64,000 nucleotides of DNA from an uncultured Methanolobus sp. (GCF_963665675.1 NZ_OY762426.1:1736001-1800000), one strand, 5' to 3'; numbered from the stretch's first letter, positions 1-12,590 are shown. The notes: generated from the letters alone by a model not told the origin. A program made the numbers and translations.

Positions 1-48
1 TAATAGCGAGAATGCTATTTTTTCATTAGTTTTTGCATTGAATAACAT
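1..48 (-). CDS. pstA: Phosphate ABC transporter permease PstA, first 16 codons only
   Basis: Reading leftward from the ATG at 48, the frame stays open to the window edge and gives only 16 residues (MLFNAKTNEKIAFSLL). Nothing in so short a piece identifies the protein. The call rests on position: it starts 5 bases after the pstC stop on the same strand, and pstA normally follows pstC as the second inner-membrane permease of the phosphate importer. The rest of the gene lies outside the window. Confidence 0.6.
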   Translation of the reverse strand, partial: MLFNAKTNEKIAFSLL

Positions 49-53
49 GGTTA

Positions 54-941
54 TCACAGGTTGAACCTATATCTCCGCTTTACGTAATTTGCAATTATAT
101 TGATGATGAATGTAGTTATGAAAAGTACAGAACCTATTGCAAAAAGTGCATGGAAGTGATCGCTTCCCTGAGGTACTTCTCCCATTTCCAGCGCAATTGT
201 GGCTGTCATTGTTCTTACGGAAGTAAAAAGACCTGAAGGGAATCCTGGAATTATAGCTGAGTTTCCTGAAACCATCATAACGGTCATGGTTTCACCAATA
301 GCTCTTCCAATCCCAAGCATTACGGCCGCGGATATTCCTGAAAGGGCTGCAGGAAATGTTACTTTATAAATAGTCTGCCATTGTGTGGACCCAAGTGCAA
401 GTGATCCTTCCTTTATACTTCTGGGTACTGAGCTTATGGCATCTTCTGATATTGATATGATGGTAGGCAACGCCATTATCCCAAGCATAATGGAACCTGT
501 TAGTGCTGTCTGCCCGGTGGGGAGTTGTAACGTTTTCTGAACAATTGGTACAAGTATTACCAGACCAAAAAAACCGTACACCACAGATGGGATTCCTGCG
601 AGTATTTCTGTGATAGGTTTCATGATGTTTGCAATTTTAGGATCTGCTATTTCAGATATATATATCGCTGCAGCCAGTCCTAATGGAACTGAGAACAATA
701 TTGCACCGAAGGTTACTACAAATGATCCGAGAAGCAGGGGTAAGAGTCCGAATTGTGGTTCTTTAGCTGTTGGTAACCATCTTGTATCGGTTATGAAATT
801 GGTAATTGAATAATCTTTGAATAGGAGTGCCCCTTCCTTGAATAAAAATATACAAAGAAGGATGAGGGCAATCACTGCCACTGCTCCTGATGCGTAAAGC
901 AGTGATTCTATGCCCTTTTCCTTAAGATTTCTGGTTAACAT
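54..941 (-). CDS. pstC: Phosphate ABC transporter permease PstC
   Basis: This is a 295-residue membrane permease of the PstSCAB high-affinity phosphate importer. About six hydrophobic segments are visible: one near residues 16-36, a block around 65-95, and others through to 270-290. The cytoplasmic coupling loop GRAIGETMTVMM, near residue 215, is the typical permease motif that contacts the PstB ATPase. The gene lies between pstS and the start of pstA, 23 bases after pstS, so it is read as the second gene of a pst operon. An AGAGGAT ribosome site lies just before the ATG. PstC rather than PstA is chosen from the gene order and the long first loop between segments 1 and 2. Confidence 0.88.
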   Translation of the reverse strand: MLTRNLKEKGIESLLYASGAVAVIALILLCIFLFKEGALLFKDYSITNFITDTRWLPTAKEPQFGLLPLLLGSFVVTFGAILFSVPLGLAAAIYISEIADPKIANIMKPITEILAGIPSVVYGFFGLVILVPIVQKTLQLPTGQTALTGSIMLGIMALPTIISISEDAISSVPRSIKEGSLALGSTQWQTIYKVTFPAALSGISAAVMLGIGRAIGETMTVMMVSGNSAIIPGFPSGLFTSVRTMTATIALEMGEVPQGSDHFHALFAIGSVLFITTFIINIIANYVKRRYRFNL

Positions 942-964
942 CTATCCTCTAAGTGGTTTGATGC

Positions 965-1894
965 TTAATTTACTGGGAAGTATCCGGATTCTGAGACTAC
1001 ATCCTGTCCAGTCTCACTGAATACATAGTCTATATATTCCTTTGCAAGTCCGGTTGGTTCTCCATTAGTGTAGTAGAAAAGCTGTCTTGCAAGCGGGTAG
1101 TTTCCACTCATTATATTTTCCTCGGTAGCTTCTATAAGAGTGCCATCCCCTGCTGCATCAAGCGCAAGTGCCTTTACGTTTTCATCAAGGTATGCATAGC
1201 CGATGTATCCGATTGCCTGTGCGTTACCTACTACGGATTCCTTTACAAGCCCGTTGTCTGACAGTGCAAGTGCATTTTCTGTAAATTCTACATCATCACC
1301 GAGAACTTCTTCCTTGAAGTATTCATATGTTCCTGAGGAACTGTCACGGCCGACAACACTGATCTCAAGGTCGTCTCCACCTACATCTGCCCAGTTGGTT
1401 ATGGTTCCTGTGTAGATGCCTTTAAGGTCTTCAAAAGAGATTTCTGTTACCGGGTTCTCCGGGTTTACAACAACAGCGATTCCGTCCCATGCAATAGCGT
1501 GTTCCATAGGTTCGATTCCATTGCTTTCAGCTTCTTCTACTTCTGAATCTTTAATAGATCTTGAAGCCTGGGCGATCTCGGTAGTTCCGTCAAGCAATGC
1601 AGCAATTCCTACTCCTGATCCGCCACCCTTTACGGTGATAATTGCATCCGGGTATTCATTCATGAATGCTTCAGCTTCAAGTGTGGAAAGTGGCAGTACG
1701 GTGGTTGATCCTGTTACACTGATCTCACCTGAAACTGTACTTTCAGCCATGTCTCCTGCATCACCTGTAGGTGTTTCTCCTGTTGAGCTTGTATCCTCAT
1801 TGTCAACACAGCCGATTCCTATGAATGCGGTTGCGATAATTACCATTACTACAGAAAAGATTGTAATGTTCTTCAATAATTTTCCTGATATCAT
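965..1894 (-). CDS. pstS: Phosphate-binding lipoprotein PstS
   Basis: PstS is the extracytoplasmic phosphate receptor of the importer. The ATG at 1894 is preferred over the one at 1909 because GGTGA lies 8 bases before it and the protein then begins with a proper lipoprotein leader: a positive start, a hydrophobic stretch and the lipobox-like GIGC with Cys29. An acidic Thr/Ser linker follows. The mature domain shows the phosphate-binding loops GSTTVLPL, GGGSGVGI and GRDSSSGTYEYF. The length, 309 residues, is normal. It is the first gene of the pst operon, and its promoter lies in the AT-rich divergent gap with pyrC. Phosphate-dependent control is expected for the family, but I could not point to an operator. 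Confidence 0.92.
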   Translation of the reverse strand: MISGKLLKNITIFSVVMVIIATAFIGIGCVDNEDTSSTGETPTGDAGDMAESTVSGEISVTGSTTVLPLSTLEAEAFMNEYPDAIITVKGGGSGVGIAALLDGTTEIAQASRSIKDSEVEEAESNGIEPMEHAIAWDGIAVVVNPENPVTEISFEDLKGIYTGTITNWADVGGDDLEISVVGRDSSSGTYEYFKEEVLGDDVEFTENALALSDNGLVKESVVGNAQAIGYIGYAYLDENVKALALDAAGDGTLIEATEENIMSGNYPLARQLFYYTNGEPTGLAKEYIDYVFSETGQDVVSESGYFPVN

Positions 1895-1909
1895 GATTTG
1901 GTTCACCAT

Positions 1910-2115
1910 TCTATTTCTAAGACTGTTTTACTTGTCAGTGAACCATTACAAAATCGATACATAAGAGTTATGTAAATACAATATATATTGCTATACTCTG
2001 TTAGGACTAGTATATTGGTTATATAGCCAGTATATATCTATATAGTTTATATTTATGGCTCCGCTAGCTAATACTATCATAAAGGGCATATACTTTTATT
2101 CGAATATAGGGCTAT
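1910..2115. promoter_or_regulatory. Divergent pst / pyrC promoter region
   Basis: About 200 bases of very AT-rich DNA separate pstS (minus) from pyrC (plus). Several TATA-like stretches occur between 1978 and 2052 (such as tatatctatatag and tttatattta). I cannot say which TATA serves which gene. Confidence 0.5.
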
Positions 2116-2120
2116 ATGCC
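2085..2120 (+). promoter_or_regulatory. Inverted repeat covering the pyrC start codon
   Basis: GGCATATA at 2085-2092 and TATATGCC at 2113-2120 form a perfect 8-base inverted repeat. The right arm contains the pyrC ATG (2116-2118). In RNA this could fold into a hairpin hiding the start codon, and in DNA it could be an operator. No clear ribosome site precedes the ATG. The repeat is seen directly; the regulatory role is inference. Confidence 0.4.
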
Positions 2121-3486
2121 TGATATTCTAATCAAAAACACCAAAGTCTTTGTCAACAATTATCTTCAGCCTGCAGAGGTTCTTATTGATGATGGAAAAA
2201 TATCCCGTATTGCAAAAGAAATCGACGTTCAACGGCTGAATCAGGTAATTGATGCAAGGGGAGCACTCACGCTTCCTGCAGGAATTGATGTTCATGTTCA
2301 TTTCCGTGATCCGGGATTAACTGAAAAGGAAGACTGGTATACAGGTTCATGCTCTGCTGCGGCAGGTGGGATCACAACTGTCATTGATCATCCAAACACC
2401 ATTCCTCCGACCATTGATAAAAAGACATTCAAGGATAAGCTGAAGATTGCAAATCGTAATTCTATAGTAGATTTCGGACTCTATGGCGGTGTGACCGGCA
2501 ACATAGAGAAACTTCCTGAACTATGGGAAAGTGGCGCCACGGCTTTTGGTGAAATCTTTATGGCGGAATCCACCGGCGCTCTCAATATTGATGAAAAATG
2601 TCTTGATGAAGCATTGGCTGTGCTAAAACAACTCGGTGCATTGGCATGTATCCATGCGGAAGATGACAAGATCAGGCTTGAATGTGAGGCTTTCCTTAAG
2701 AATGATTATGCTCCTGACTCTCATTCTCGCGCTCGTCCGGACTATTGTGAAGCTATTGCAGTTGAAAAAGCAATAAAACTTATACGCAAGAACGGAACAA
2801 AAGCTCATTTCTGTCATATAAGTGCCATGGGCTCTGTGGGGCTTTTGCGTAAAGAACGCTATATTGATACAAAAGAGAGCGGCGTTCCAATGATAACAAG
2901 TGAAGCCGCACCTCATCATCTATTTCTTTCCACCAAGGACTGGGATCGTCTTGGTTCATTTGGCAGGATGAATCCTCCTCTGAGGAGCCGCAAAAGTGTT
3001 AAGGTGCTGCTTAACTCTCTGAATGACGGTACCATTGACGTAGTGGCATCAGACCATGCACCACATACCGAGACTGAAAAGGATACTGATATCAAAAGTG
3101 CTCCTTCCGGGGTCCCGGGTGTTGAAACTTTGATTCCGTTGATGCTTGTTGCAGTGAAAAGGAATTTGCTTCCGCTTGGGCGCATGATAGATGTAACAAG
3201 TAAGAATCCTGCAAGGATATTCGGCCTTGATCGTTTTTCAAAGGGTCTTTTTGCAGAAGGACATGATGCAGATATCATTATAGTTGATCATTCTAATGTT
3301 ACCGAGGTCAAGGGCGACAATCTGCACAGCAAGTGTGGCTGGACTCCCTATGAAGGTATGGATGGTATTTTTCCTGAATACACCATTGCGCGCGGTGAAC
3401 TTGTTTGGGACGGTGATCTCATTGCATCAAGAGGTCGCGGTAATTTCCTTCCGGGCAAAGGCTTTGCTCCAGAGACATCAGAATAA
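2116..3486 (+). CDS. pyrC: Dihydroorotase, pyrimidine synthesis
   Basis: Dihydroorotase closes carbamoyl-aspartate to dihydroorotate, the third step of pyrimidine biosynthesis, in the cytoplasm. The 456-residue protein is an amidohydrolase-fold enzyme. It has the zinc-binding DVHVHFRDPG near residue 60, a later HAED region, HFCHIS, and the ASDHAPH motif near residue 317, which carries the catalytic aspartate and a metal-site histidine. The end (GRGNFLPGKGF) is typical of the archaeal and bacterial class I form. It stands alone here, divergent from pst. Its start codon sits within an inverted repeat described separately. Confidence 0.93.
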   Translation: MPDILIKNTKVFVNNYLQPAEVLIDDGKISRIAKEIDVQRLNQVIDARGALTLPAGIDVHVHFRDPGLTEKEDWYTGSCSAAAGGITTVIDHPNTIPPTIDKKTFKDKLKIANRNSIVDFGLYGGVTGNIEKLPELWESGATAFGEIFMAESTGALNIDEKCLDEALAVLKQLGALACIHAEDDKIRLECEAFLKNDYAPDSHSRARPDYCEAIAVEKAIKLIRKNGTKAHFCHISAMGSVGLLRKERYIDTKESGVPMITSEAAPHHLFLSTKDWDRLGSFGRMNPPLRSRKSVKVLLNSLNDGTIDVVASDHAPHTETEKDTDIKSAPSGVPGVETLIPLMLVAVKRNLLPLGRMIDVTSKNPARIFGLDRFSKGLFAEGHDADIIIVDHSNVTEVKGDNLHSKCGWTPYEGMDGIFPEYTIARGELVWDGDLIASRGRGNFLPGKGFAPETSE

Positions 3487-3571
3487 GTTGTGTTCATAAT
3501 GTGGATTATATGTTCACAATACCATAACATTTTAAATATATAATCCCCTATTATGTACATATGGTGGTGTG

Positions 3572-4477
3572 ATGAAAACCAAATTCCCAATTCATACTAC
3601 GTTAAGCGCGGATGCTATAAAGGTTCTCGAAAGGTACGAGAAAGAACTTGGTGCAAAAAATGTTGTGCTTGAAAAGGCACTTCTTAATCTTGATTCTACA
3701 CGTTTTAAGGCCAAGCTTGACACGCAGAACATTGATCGTATCATTAAAAGAGTCACAACTGGTATTCCCGGAATGGATGACTTTCTGGAAGGTGGATTTC
3801 CAAAAGGTTTTGCTGTTATTGTGACTGGTCCTCCTGGTACTGGAAAGACTACCTTTTCAATGCAATATCTTATGGAAGGTGTAAAGAATGGTGAGCGTTG
3901 CATTTTCTTTTCATTTGAGGAAAGGGCGCAACAGCTTGTTCAGCACTTTGCAAGATTCGGATGGGATGTTGGTAAGTATATTGACGATGGTTATCTGGAG
4001 ATATTTGGTATCTCTATGTTAACGTCTGAGGAAATGATGGAGATAATAGATTCACACAAACCGGAGAGAATTGTTTTTGATTCTATGAATGTCCTTACGG
4101 CACCAAGTGATTTCCGTACTTCAACTTCATGGCGTGGTCTCCATAGATTGCTAAAAAAGAATATGACTACTGCTATTCTTGTTACTGAGAAATCCCATGG
4201 AATAGAAATAAAAGAATATGATGATTTTGATTTCCTGGGGGATGGAGTTGTGTTCCTTGACTTCATTCAGACAAACGATATTGATACGACTCCTATGCCT
4301 GTGATGGCAGTTCAGAAAATGAGGGCAACACGTGTGGACCACACTCCTCAGCCATTCAGGTTCACCAATAATGGCATAGCCAAATACAGGGCTCTTAATA
4401 TCCCTTCAAAGGTTCTGCAGGATCGGATCGAAAAGCGCAGGGCTGAGAGGCTTGGCACTTCAATGGATGAAGTATGA
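3572..4477 (+). CDS. KaiC/RAD55-like RecA-superfamily ATPase
   Basis: This protein of about 301 residues has one KaiC-type RecA ATPase domain. The Walker A GPPGTGKTT is at residues 86-94, a GIPGMDDFLEGGFPKG entry motif lies just before it, and the Walker B-like RIVFDSMNVL is near residue 170. The first 60 residues are short and helical (TTLSADAIKVLERYEKEL), as in single-domain archaeal KaiC-like regulators. A GGTGGTG ribosome site lies directly before the GTG at 3569 and the ATG at 3572, and either could be used. A TATA-like TTTAAATATATAA lies near 3531. The end overlaps the convergent DUF1614 gene by 18 bases. Its target is unknown; single-domain KaiC proteins in archaea are often signalling ATPases. 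Confidence 0.8.
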   Translation: MKTKFPIHTTLSADAIKVLERYEKELGAKNVVLEKALLNLDSTRFKAKLDTQNIDRIIKRVTTGIPGMDDFLEGGFPKGFAVIVTGPPGTGKTTFSMQYLMEGVKNGERCIFFSFEERAQQLVQHFARFGWDVGKYIDDGYLEIFGISMLTSEEMMEIIDSHKPERIVFDSMNVLTAPSDFRTSTSWRGLHRLLKKNMTTAILVTEKSHGIEIKEYDDFDFLGDGVVFLDFIQTNDIDTTPMPVMAVQKMRATRVDHTPQPFRFTNNGIAKYRALNIPSKVLQDRIEKRRAERLGTSMDEV

Positions 4478-5155
4478 GATTAAGCTGGCAACAATTGTTG
4501 TCAGGTATATTGCTTTAAAACTACCAGCGCCGCCTATACTGATAAAGGCGCTGCCTGTTTTTTCTTTGTTGAATGTGAGCACTGAGATTATGTTTCCTGT
4601 CAGTATTCCGCCAACGCCTGCTATGAATATAACTGATGCGGCATTTTCCGGTGAGACTATGAGTGAGAACGGAATTGCTATAAGACCTATGTAATCAGGT
4701 ACTAGTAATCCGATTCCTCCCAACATTTCAGAAAGAAGACTTACTGCAACAACTACGATGAGCATTATTTCCAGTGCTGTGTTATTAGGTTGGGTCAGCA
4801 GGAGGTATATTGTTGCAAGTGCGGGGATTATTGCACCGCCAAGATTTGCGGTTATTGTAGTTTTAAATACTCTTTCTTTTCCGATACCCAGTTCCTTTAC
4901 AACAGGGACTGAATATATGTCTTCAAGGATCGGTGCATACCTGAATAATTGTTCCGGTTTTTTGGATCGCGTTGTAAACAAGGGTACCTCAACAATCGAG
5001 CCTGAAAGCATGGCAAAAAGGATAATCATTAGTGCAAGGGAGTTTATTGCTCCCAGTGCTAGGTGTTCTTTATAGCAAAGGGCTGCTGTGGGGAGCAGAA
5101 TCAGTACAAAAGCTGCGTATGTTCTTATCTCGGAACTGTTGGTATATCCTCTCAT
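4460..5155 (-). CDS. DUF1614 family membrane protein
   Basis: This 231-residue integral membrane protein has six to seven hydrophobic segments. The family-typical motifs are ANLGGAIIPALATIYLL, near residue 100, and VGGILTGNIISVL and GGAGSFKAIYLT toward the C terminus. No enzymatic residues are recognisable and the family has no assigned function. The gene overlaps the 3' end of the convergent KaiC-like gene by 18 bases and precedes the KH-domain operon on the same strand. Assignment to DUF1614 is from memory of the family pattern. Confidence 0.7.
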   Translation of the reverse strand: MRGYTNSSEIRTYAAFVLILLPTAALCYKEHLALGAINSLALMIILFAMLSGSIVEVPLFTTRSKKPEQLFRYAPILEDIYSVPVVKELGIGKERVFKTTITANLGGAIIPALATIYLLLTQPNNTALEIMLIVVVAVSLLSEMLGGIGLLVPDYIGLIAIPFSLIVSPENAASVIFIAGVGGILTGNIISVLTFNKEKTGSAFISIGGAGSFKAIYLTTIVASLISYFIH

Positions 5156-5242
5156 CTGTCCACCGATAGTAATTAGGGCTTCAGAGTTTTAATATTTTTG
5201 GTGAGATATACTAGTGGTATATCTCAAAATAGTTGTTGTAAT

Positions 5243-5779
5243 TTAGTAATAATCAAGCTGTGACTGGAGCAATTCCTGTCTTTTCTTTTCCAGATAGCTG
5301 TAAACACTACCATGATTTGCTCCTTCAATGAGCATCTCTACGGATGTTCTTGCTATTTGATTTTGTTCGGGGGTGCCGATTATGCTTACTGTTTTTCCAT
5401 AAACTGACATTTTCACCCCTAATAACCTTTCGGATATTTCTCGCGTCTTGCCGCCTTTTCCTATGATCCTTCCTTTAAGACGCAACAGTTCTTTTTGTGT
5501 TCCGGTATGTTTTGAAAGGTCAATAACTTCAAGCATCAGCATGTCGTCATCAAACATTGGGAACGTCTTGTCGGGGTTAAATCCTCTTGCGATTGCATTT
5601 ATTACGTCTTCTGCTTTCATGGCCCCGACCGGATCATCTCCTGGTATGATCTCTACAGTTCCTTCTTCACTGTCAATGTCCAGTCTTGCTGTTGATTTCT
5701 CTTCTATTATCTGTTTGACGCGGCCTTTCGGTCCGATTATTGCGCCGACTCTGTCTTTAGGAACTTTGATGTGTGTCAT
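5243..5779 (-). CDS. KH-domain RNA-binding protein, archaeal Pno1/Dim2-like
   Basis: The 178-residue protein has two KH domains. The first opens with HIKVPKDRVGAIIGPKGRVK (GxxG loop GPKG), and the second contains LKGRIIGKGGKTREISERL (GKGG). This pattern matches archaeal Pno1/Dim2 relatives, which bind the 3' end of precursor 16S rRNA during small-subunit maturation. It lies directly downstream of rio1 and aIF1A on the same strand, and in eukaryotes the Rio1 and Pno1 homologues act on the same pre-40S particle, which supports the call. Confidence 0.85.
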   Translation of the reverse strand: MTHIKVPKDRVGAIIGPKGRVKQIIEEKSTARLDIDSEEGTVEIIPGDDPVGAMKAEDVINAIARGFNPDKTFPMFDDDMLMLEVIDLSKHTGTQKELLRLKGRIIGKGGKTREISERLLGVKMSVYGKTVSIIGTPEQNQIARTSVEMLIEGANHGSVYSYLEKKRQELLQSQLDYY

Positions 5780-5797
5780 TATAATCTACCTTGTAAG

Positions 5798-6607
5798 TTA
5801 TAGGTCATTTTCTTCGTTTTTCGGTTCTTTGTTCCTGATTGATGTATACAACTGGTGTGGATCTTCCCGGATGCCATATTTTTTGAAATAGCGTGCTATG
5901 TTCTCGATGTCTCTTATCAGGAATTCTATTGAACGGGGATGTTCCCTAGTTACTGATTGTCCCATATCAATGAACACGGGTTCTTCTGTTTCAGGGATTA
6001 TAAGTATGTTATACTCGCTTAGATCTCCGTGAACAAGGTTTGCTTCGTTGTACAGGAGATCAATGTAATTGATGATTATGTTGAATGCTTTCTTTGCGGC
6101 TTCTTTTTCTATTTTGTAGTCTTTTAATTGAGGGTAGGATATTCCTTCTTCTCCCATAAATTCCATTACAAGAATGTTGCGTTCTGCCACAATAGGTTCA
6201 GGCACCTTAAGGCCTGCTTCTTTTGCACGCACGAGGTTTCTTTGTTCCTTTTTTGTCCATGCAAATATTATGTCTCGTTTTGAATGCCTGATATTTCTGA
6301 AACGTGGATCTCCAAGGATGTAATCCTCCATTGAATTGAAGGTGCTTGAAGACATTCTGTATATCTTCACAGCTATGTCTCTTTCTTTGTCTTCAGCAAG
6401 GAATACATTTGCTTCTTTTCCTGTGCTGATTGATCCTCCGATTGCCTCTATTATTCCTTTATTAGATAATGTATAAAGGGTCTTCAAAGTGGGTTCGTCA
6501 AATACATTCTCTTTTACTTTTAGTGTATCTGTATCTTTGCGCTTCATGCGCAATTTGTCGACCTGGGTGTCAATGCGTTTGACTTTCTTTGTTACTTCTT
6601 TTTTCAT
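5798..6607 (-). CDS. rio1: RIO1-type serine/threonine protein kinase
   Basis: This is an atypical protein kinase or ATPase needed for small ribosomal subunit maturation. The nucleotide loop STGKEANVFLAED, the catalytic HGDLSEYN and the metal-binding FIDMGQSV are all present. The ATG at 6607 (269 residues) is preferred to one at 6676. The upstream choice would overlap the end of aIF1A by 58 bases, whereas 6607 follows the aIF1A stop by 11 bases and gives the usual Lys-rich RIO1 start. It is the middle gene of an aIF1A-rio1-KH operon, an arrangement common in archaea. Confidence 0.92.
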   Translation of the reverse strand: MKKEVTKKVKRIDTQVDKLRMKRKDTDTLKVKENVFDEPTLKTLYTLSNKGIIEAIGGSISTGKEANVFLAEDKERDIAVKIYRMSSSTFNSMEDYILGDPRFRNIRHSKRDIIFAWTKKEQRNLVRAKEAGLKVPEPIVAERNILVMEFMGEEGISYPQLKDYKIEKEAAKKAFNIIINYIDLLYNEANLVHGDLSEYNILIIPETEEPVFIDMGQSVTREHPRSIEFLIRDIENIARYFKKYGIREDPHQLYTSIRNKEPKNEENDL

Positions 6608-6618
6608 GTTCTGTGGGT

Positions 6619-6951
6619 TTATTTCAGGTATCCTTTGCGTTCCAGCCAGTTTACCTGTGGACGAGTATATTTCCATATTACGTCGGCTTTTTCATTCTGG
6701 AAGTTCCACGGGACTGCAATAACGATGTCGTCTTCTCGTATCCATGTTCTTTTTTTCATGGAACCGGGAATCCTTCCCATTCTTACAACTCCGTCCATAC
6801 ATCTCAGTTTAACATGATTTGCACCAAGCATGCTTTCCACAGTGGCAAGGATTTCGTTGTTTTCCCTGCGTGGTGTGCGGACTCTTGTAACTTCTGAAGT
6901 ATCCGCATTACTAATCTTCTTTTTGTTCTGCAGATTGATTCCTCTTTGCAA
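6619..6951 (-). CDS. eif1a: Translation initiation factor aIF1A
   Basis: aIF1A binds the A site of the small ribosomal subunit during start-codon selection. The 110-residue protein has the OB-fold core [18 protein letters not shown], followed by [19 protein letters not shown] and VPWNF, which are hallmark eIF1A segments. The N-terminal basic tail (KNKK-like) is also typical. It heads the operon with rio1 and the KH protein. The exact start is uncertain within about 10 codons because no strong ribosome site is seen. Confidence 0.93.
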   Translation of the reverse strand: MQRGINLQNKKKISNADTSEVTRVRTPRRENNEILATVESMLGANHVKLRCMDGVVRMGRIPGSMKKRTWIREDDIVIAVPWNFQNEKADVIWKYTRPQVNWLERKGYLK

Positions 6952-7107
6952 GTTATACGGTTTTTTAGTACAGCTATGTAACTTCTATTGTTAAAACTTG
7001 CGTAGTTCTGCTTGTGTTTTACATTATGGGTATAGTCGGGTTCTTTATTATTTTTTTGAAATTAATTAAATACGTTAATTTTATATGGTATGTTTGTAAT
7101 GTATGAA

Positions 7108-7175
7108 CTCCCTCCAACATGATTTGGAGGCTCATTTGATACCTTCTGCCTGATTGGCAGGAGATTATTCAGATT
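7108..7175 (+). ncRNA. Possible small structured RNA upstream of the rRNA operon
   Basis: In the 618-base gap before 16S, two hairpins stand close together: CCTCCAA (7111-7117) with TTGGAGG (7124-7130), and CTGCC (7146-7150) with GGCAG (7156-7160). A TATA-like ttttatatgg at 7079-7088 would place a transcript start close to the first hairpin. This is only a candidate: no family was recognised, and the hairpins could instead belong to a longer rRNA leader or a termination signal. Apart from this and the promoter listed next, I see nothing in 6952-7250. Confidence 0.3.
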
Positions 7176-7253
7176 GATAATTACGCCGAAAATTCCATAT
7201 AGGATAAAGTTCAAAGTAAATAATCCGAGTGGAAAAGGGTGCGTGTCTTGTTG

Positions 7254-7324
7254 CTTCAAAGGTCCATCCTTTGCCTCCGAATCTCTTGATTCGGAAAGTA
7301 TATATACGATGGTGTCCTTTGAAG
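7254..7324 (+). promoter_or_regulatory. Main rRNA operon promoter with flanking inverted repeats
   Basis: A clean archaeal promoter is visible: a BRE-like CGGAAA at 7292-7297 followed by TATATATA at 7299-7306, which predicts a start near 7330. The TATA box lies between the arms of a perfect 9-base inverted repeat, CTTCAAAGG (7254-7262) and CCTTTGAAG (7316-7324). A second palindrome (CCGAATC/GATTCGG, 7277-7293) abuts the BRE. The leader from about 7330 to 7569 is transcribed spacer. Confidence 0.65.
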
Positions 7325-7414
7325 GAGTCCGCGCAAATCGCGCGAAAACACTTACAATCACCGCCTTACAAGTGGAGACAGAAGCTTTTTCTGTCTGACG
7401 TTGGATTTGGCAGT

Positions 7415-7434
7415 TCGGTTAATTCTGACCGGTA
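7415..7434 (+). other. 16S rRNA processing stem, 5' arm (partner 9075-9095)
   Basis: TTCTGACCGGTA at 7423-7434 is exactly complementary to TACCGGTCAGAA at 9075-9086. Outward of this the strands CAGTTCGGTT (from 7411) and AATCGAAAAACTG (from 9086) pair with bulges. The two arms enclose 16S, as the archaeal pre-16S stem cut by the tRNA-splicing endonuclease does. Confidence 0.75.
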
Positions 7435-7569
7435 GTGTATAACTACTAAACTATAAAATAAGGAATTAACCAAACTATGTGCAAATAGGAAATATTCTCT
7501 CAAAGAGAGTTCTTTCCGACTGATTCCTAAATGACTTCCAATTAAAATCTTTGTGTGTGATCAACATCA

Positions 7570-9043
<1,474 letters not shown>

Positions 9044-9145
9044 AAGCAAGATAGGCAAAAAGCCTATCACCACTTACCGGTCAGAAATCGAAAAACTGTC
9101 AGATTCAAGAAAAAAGGCAAGATTCTAAGTGTTAGGATCTTCTAT

Positions 9146-9218
9146 GGGCTTGTAGATCAGTTGGAAGATCGTCGCCTTTGCAAGGCGAAGGCCCAGGGTT
9201 CGAATCCCTGCAAGTCCA
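9146..9218 (+). tRNA. tRNA-Ala (anticodon TGC) in the 16S-23S spacer
   Basis: The acceptor stem GGGCTTG pairs with CAAGTCC, includes the G3:U70 wobble that identifies alanine tRNA, and is followed by discriminator A. The anticodon loop TTTGCAA reads TGC, closed by TCGCC/GGCGA. The T arm is CAGGGTTCGAATCCCTG. No CCA is encoded. A spacer tRNA-Ala is the usual archaeal arrangement. Confidence 0.97.
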
Positions 9219-9289
9219 TTATTAGTGCACCTGGAGAGTAATGTCTCCGGGGAAGGATGAAGCGGCTGAAGCAACAACAGCTGCAATGA

Positions 9290-9317
9290 GATCGTGTATA
9301 TGCATGCATATATCAGA
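9290..9317 (+). other. 23S rRNA processing stem, 5' arm (partner 12283-12312)
   Basis: The segment ending GCATGCATATATCAGA is nearly complementary to 12283-12312 (TCTGATATGTGCATGC followed by ATACACTATC). Together they form a long stem that brackets 23S rRNA, as in other archaeal rRNA operons. Confidence 0.75.
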
Positions 9318-9344
9318 CGCTCACTGGACAAAGTGAGATGGACT

Positions 9345-12258
<2,914 letters not shown>

Positions 12259-12359
12259 TCGTCTTGCTTTGTCCAGGCGAAATCTGATATGTGCATGCTT
12301 TTATACACTATCTTGAGGTAAGCTATATATATGATGGATTCATCCATAAATCGCTCACT

Positions 12360-12431
12360 GCCAAGGTGGCGGAGCGGCTACGCAATCGCCTGCAGAGCGA
12401 TTCCATTCCGGTTCGAATCCGGACCTTGGCT
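12360..12431 (+). tRNA. tRNA-Cys (anticodon GCA) between 23S and 5S
   Basis: The acceptor stem GCCAAGG pairs with CCTTGGC and is followed by discriminator U, the cysteine identity base. The anticodon loop CTGCAGA reads GCA, closed by ATCGC/GCGAT. The T arm is CCGGTTCGAATCCGG. No CCA is encoded. It would be charged first with phosphoserine by SepRS, whose gene is at 36442-38061, and then converted to Cys-tRNA. It lies before 5S rather than after it. Confidence 0.96.
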
Positions 12432-12458
12432 TTACCTTTATCAATTCATTATGAGTGA

Positions 12459-12582
12459 GTCTGGCGGCCATAGCGGCAGGGTAATTCCTGTACCCTTCCC
12501 GAACACAGAAGATAAGCCTGCCAGCGTTCCATACTGTACTTAAGTACGAGAGTCTTTGGGAAATATGGATCGCTGCCAGCTC
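12459..12582 (+). rRNA. 5S ribosomal RNA
   Basis: The core is archaeal 5S: a GGCGGCCATAGCGGC start, the CCCGAACACAGAAGATAAGCC loop region (about 12498-12518), and the closing CGCTGCCAGCTC. The first and last bases pair as a long helix (ATGAGTGAGT...CTCATTCAT), so the exact ends are uncertain by a few bases. Confidence 0.93.
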
Positions 12583-12590
12583 ATTCATTA

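Noticed and set aside
6608-6676. Longer rio1 start overlapping aIF1A by 58 bases
   Set aside because: The extra 23 codons are the aIF1A coding sequence in another frame; the ATG at 6607 sits just after the aIF1A stop.
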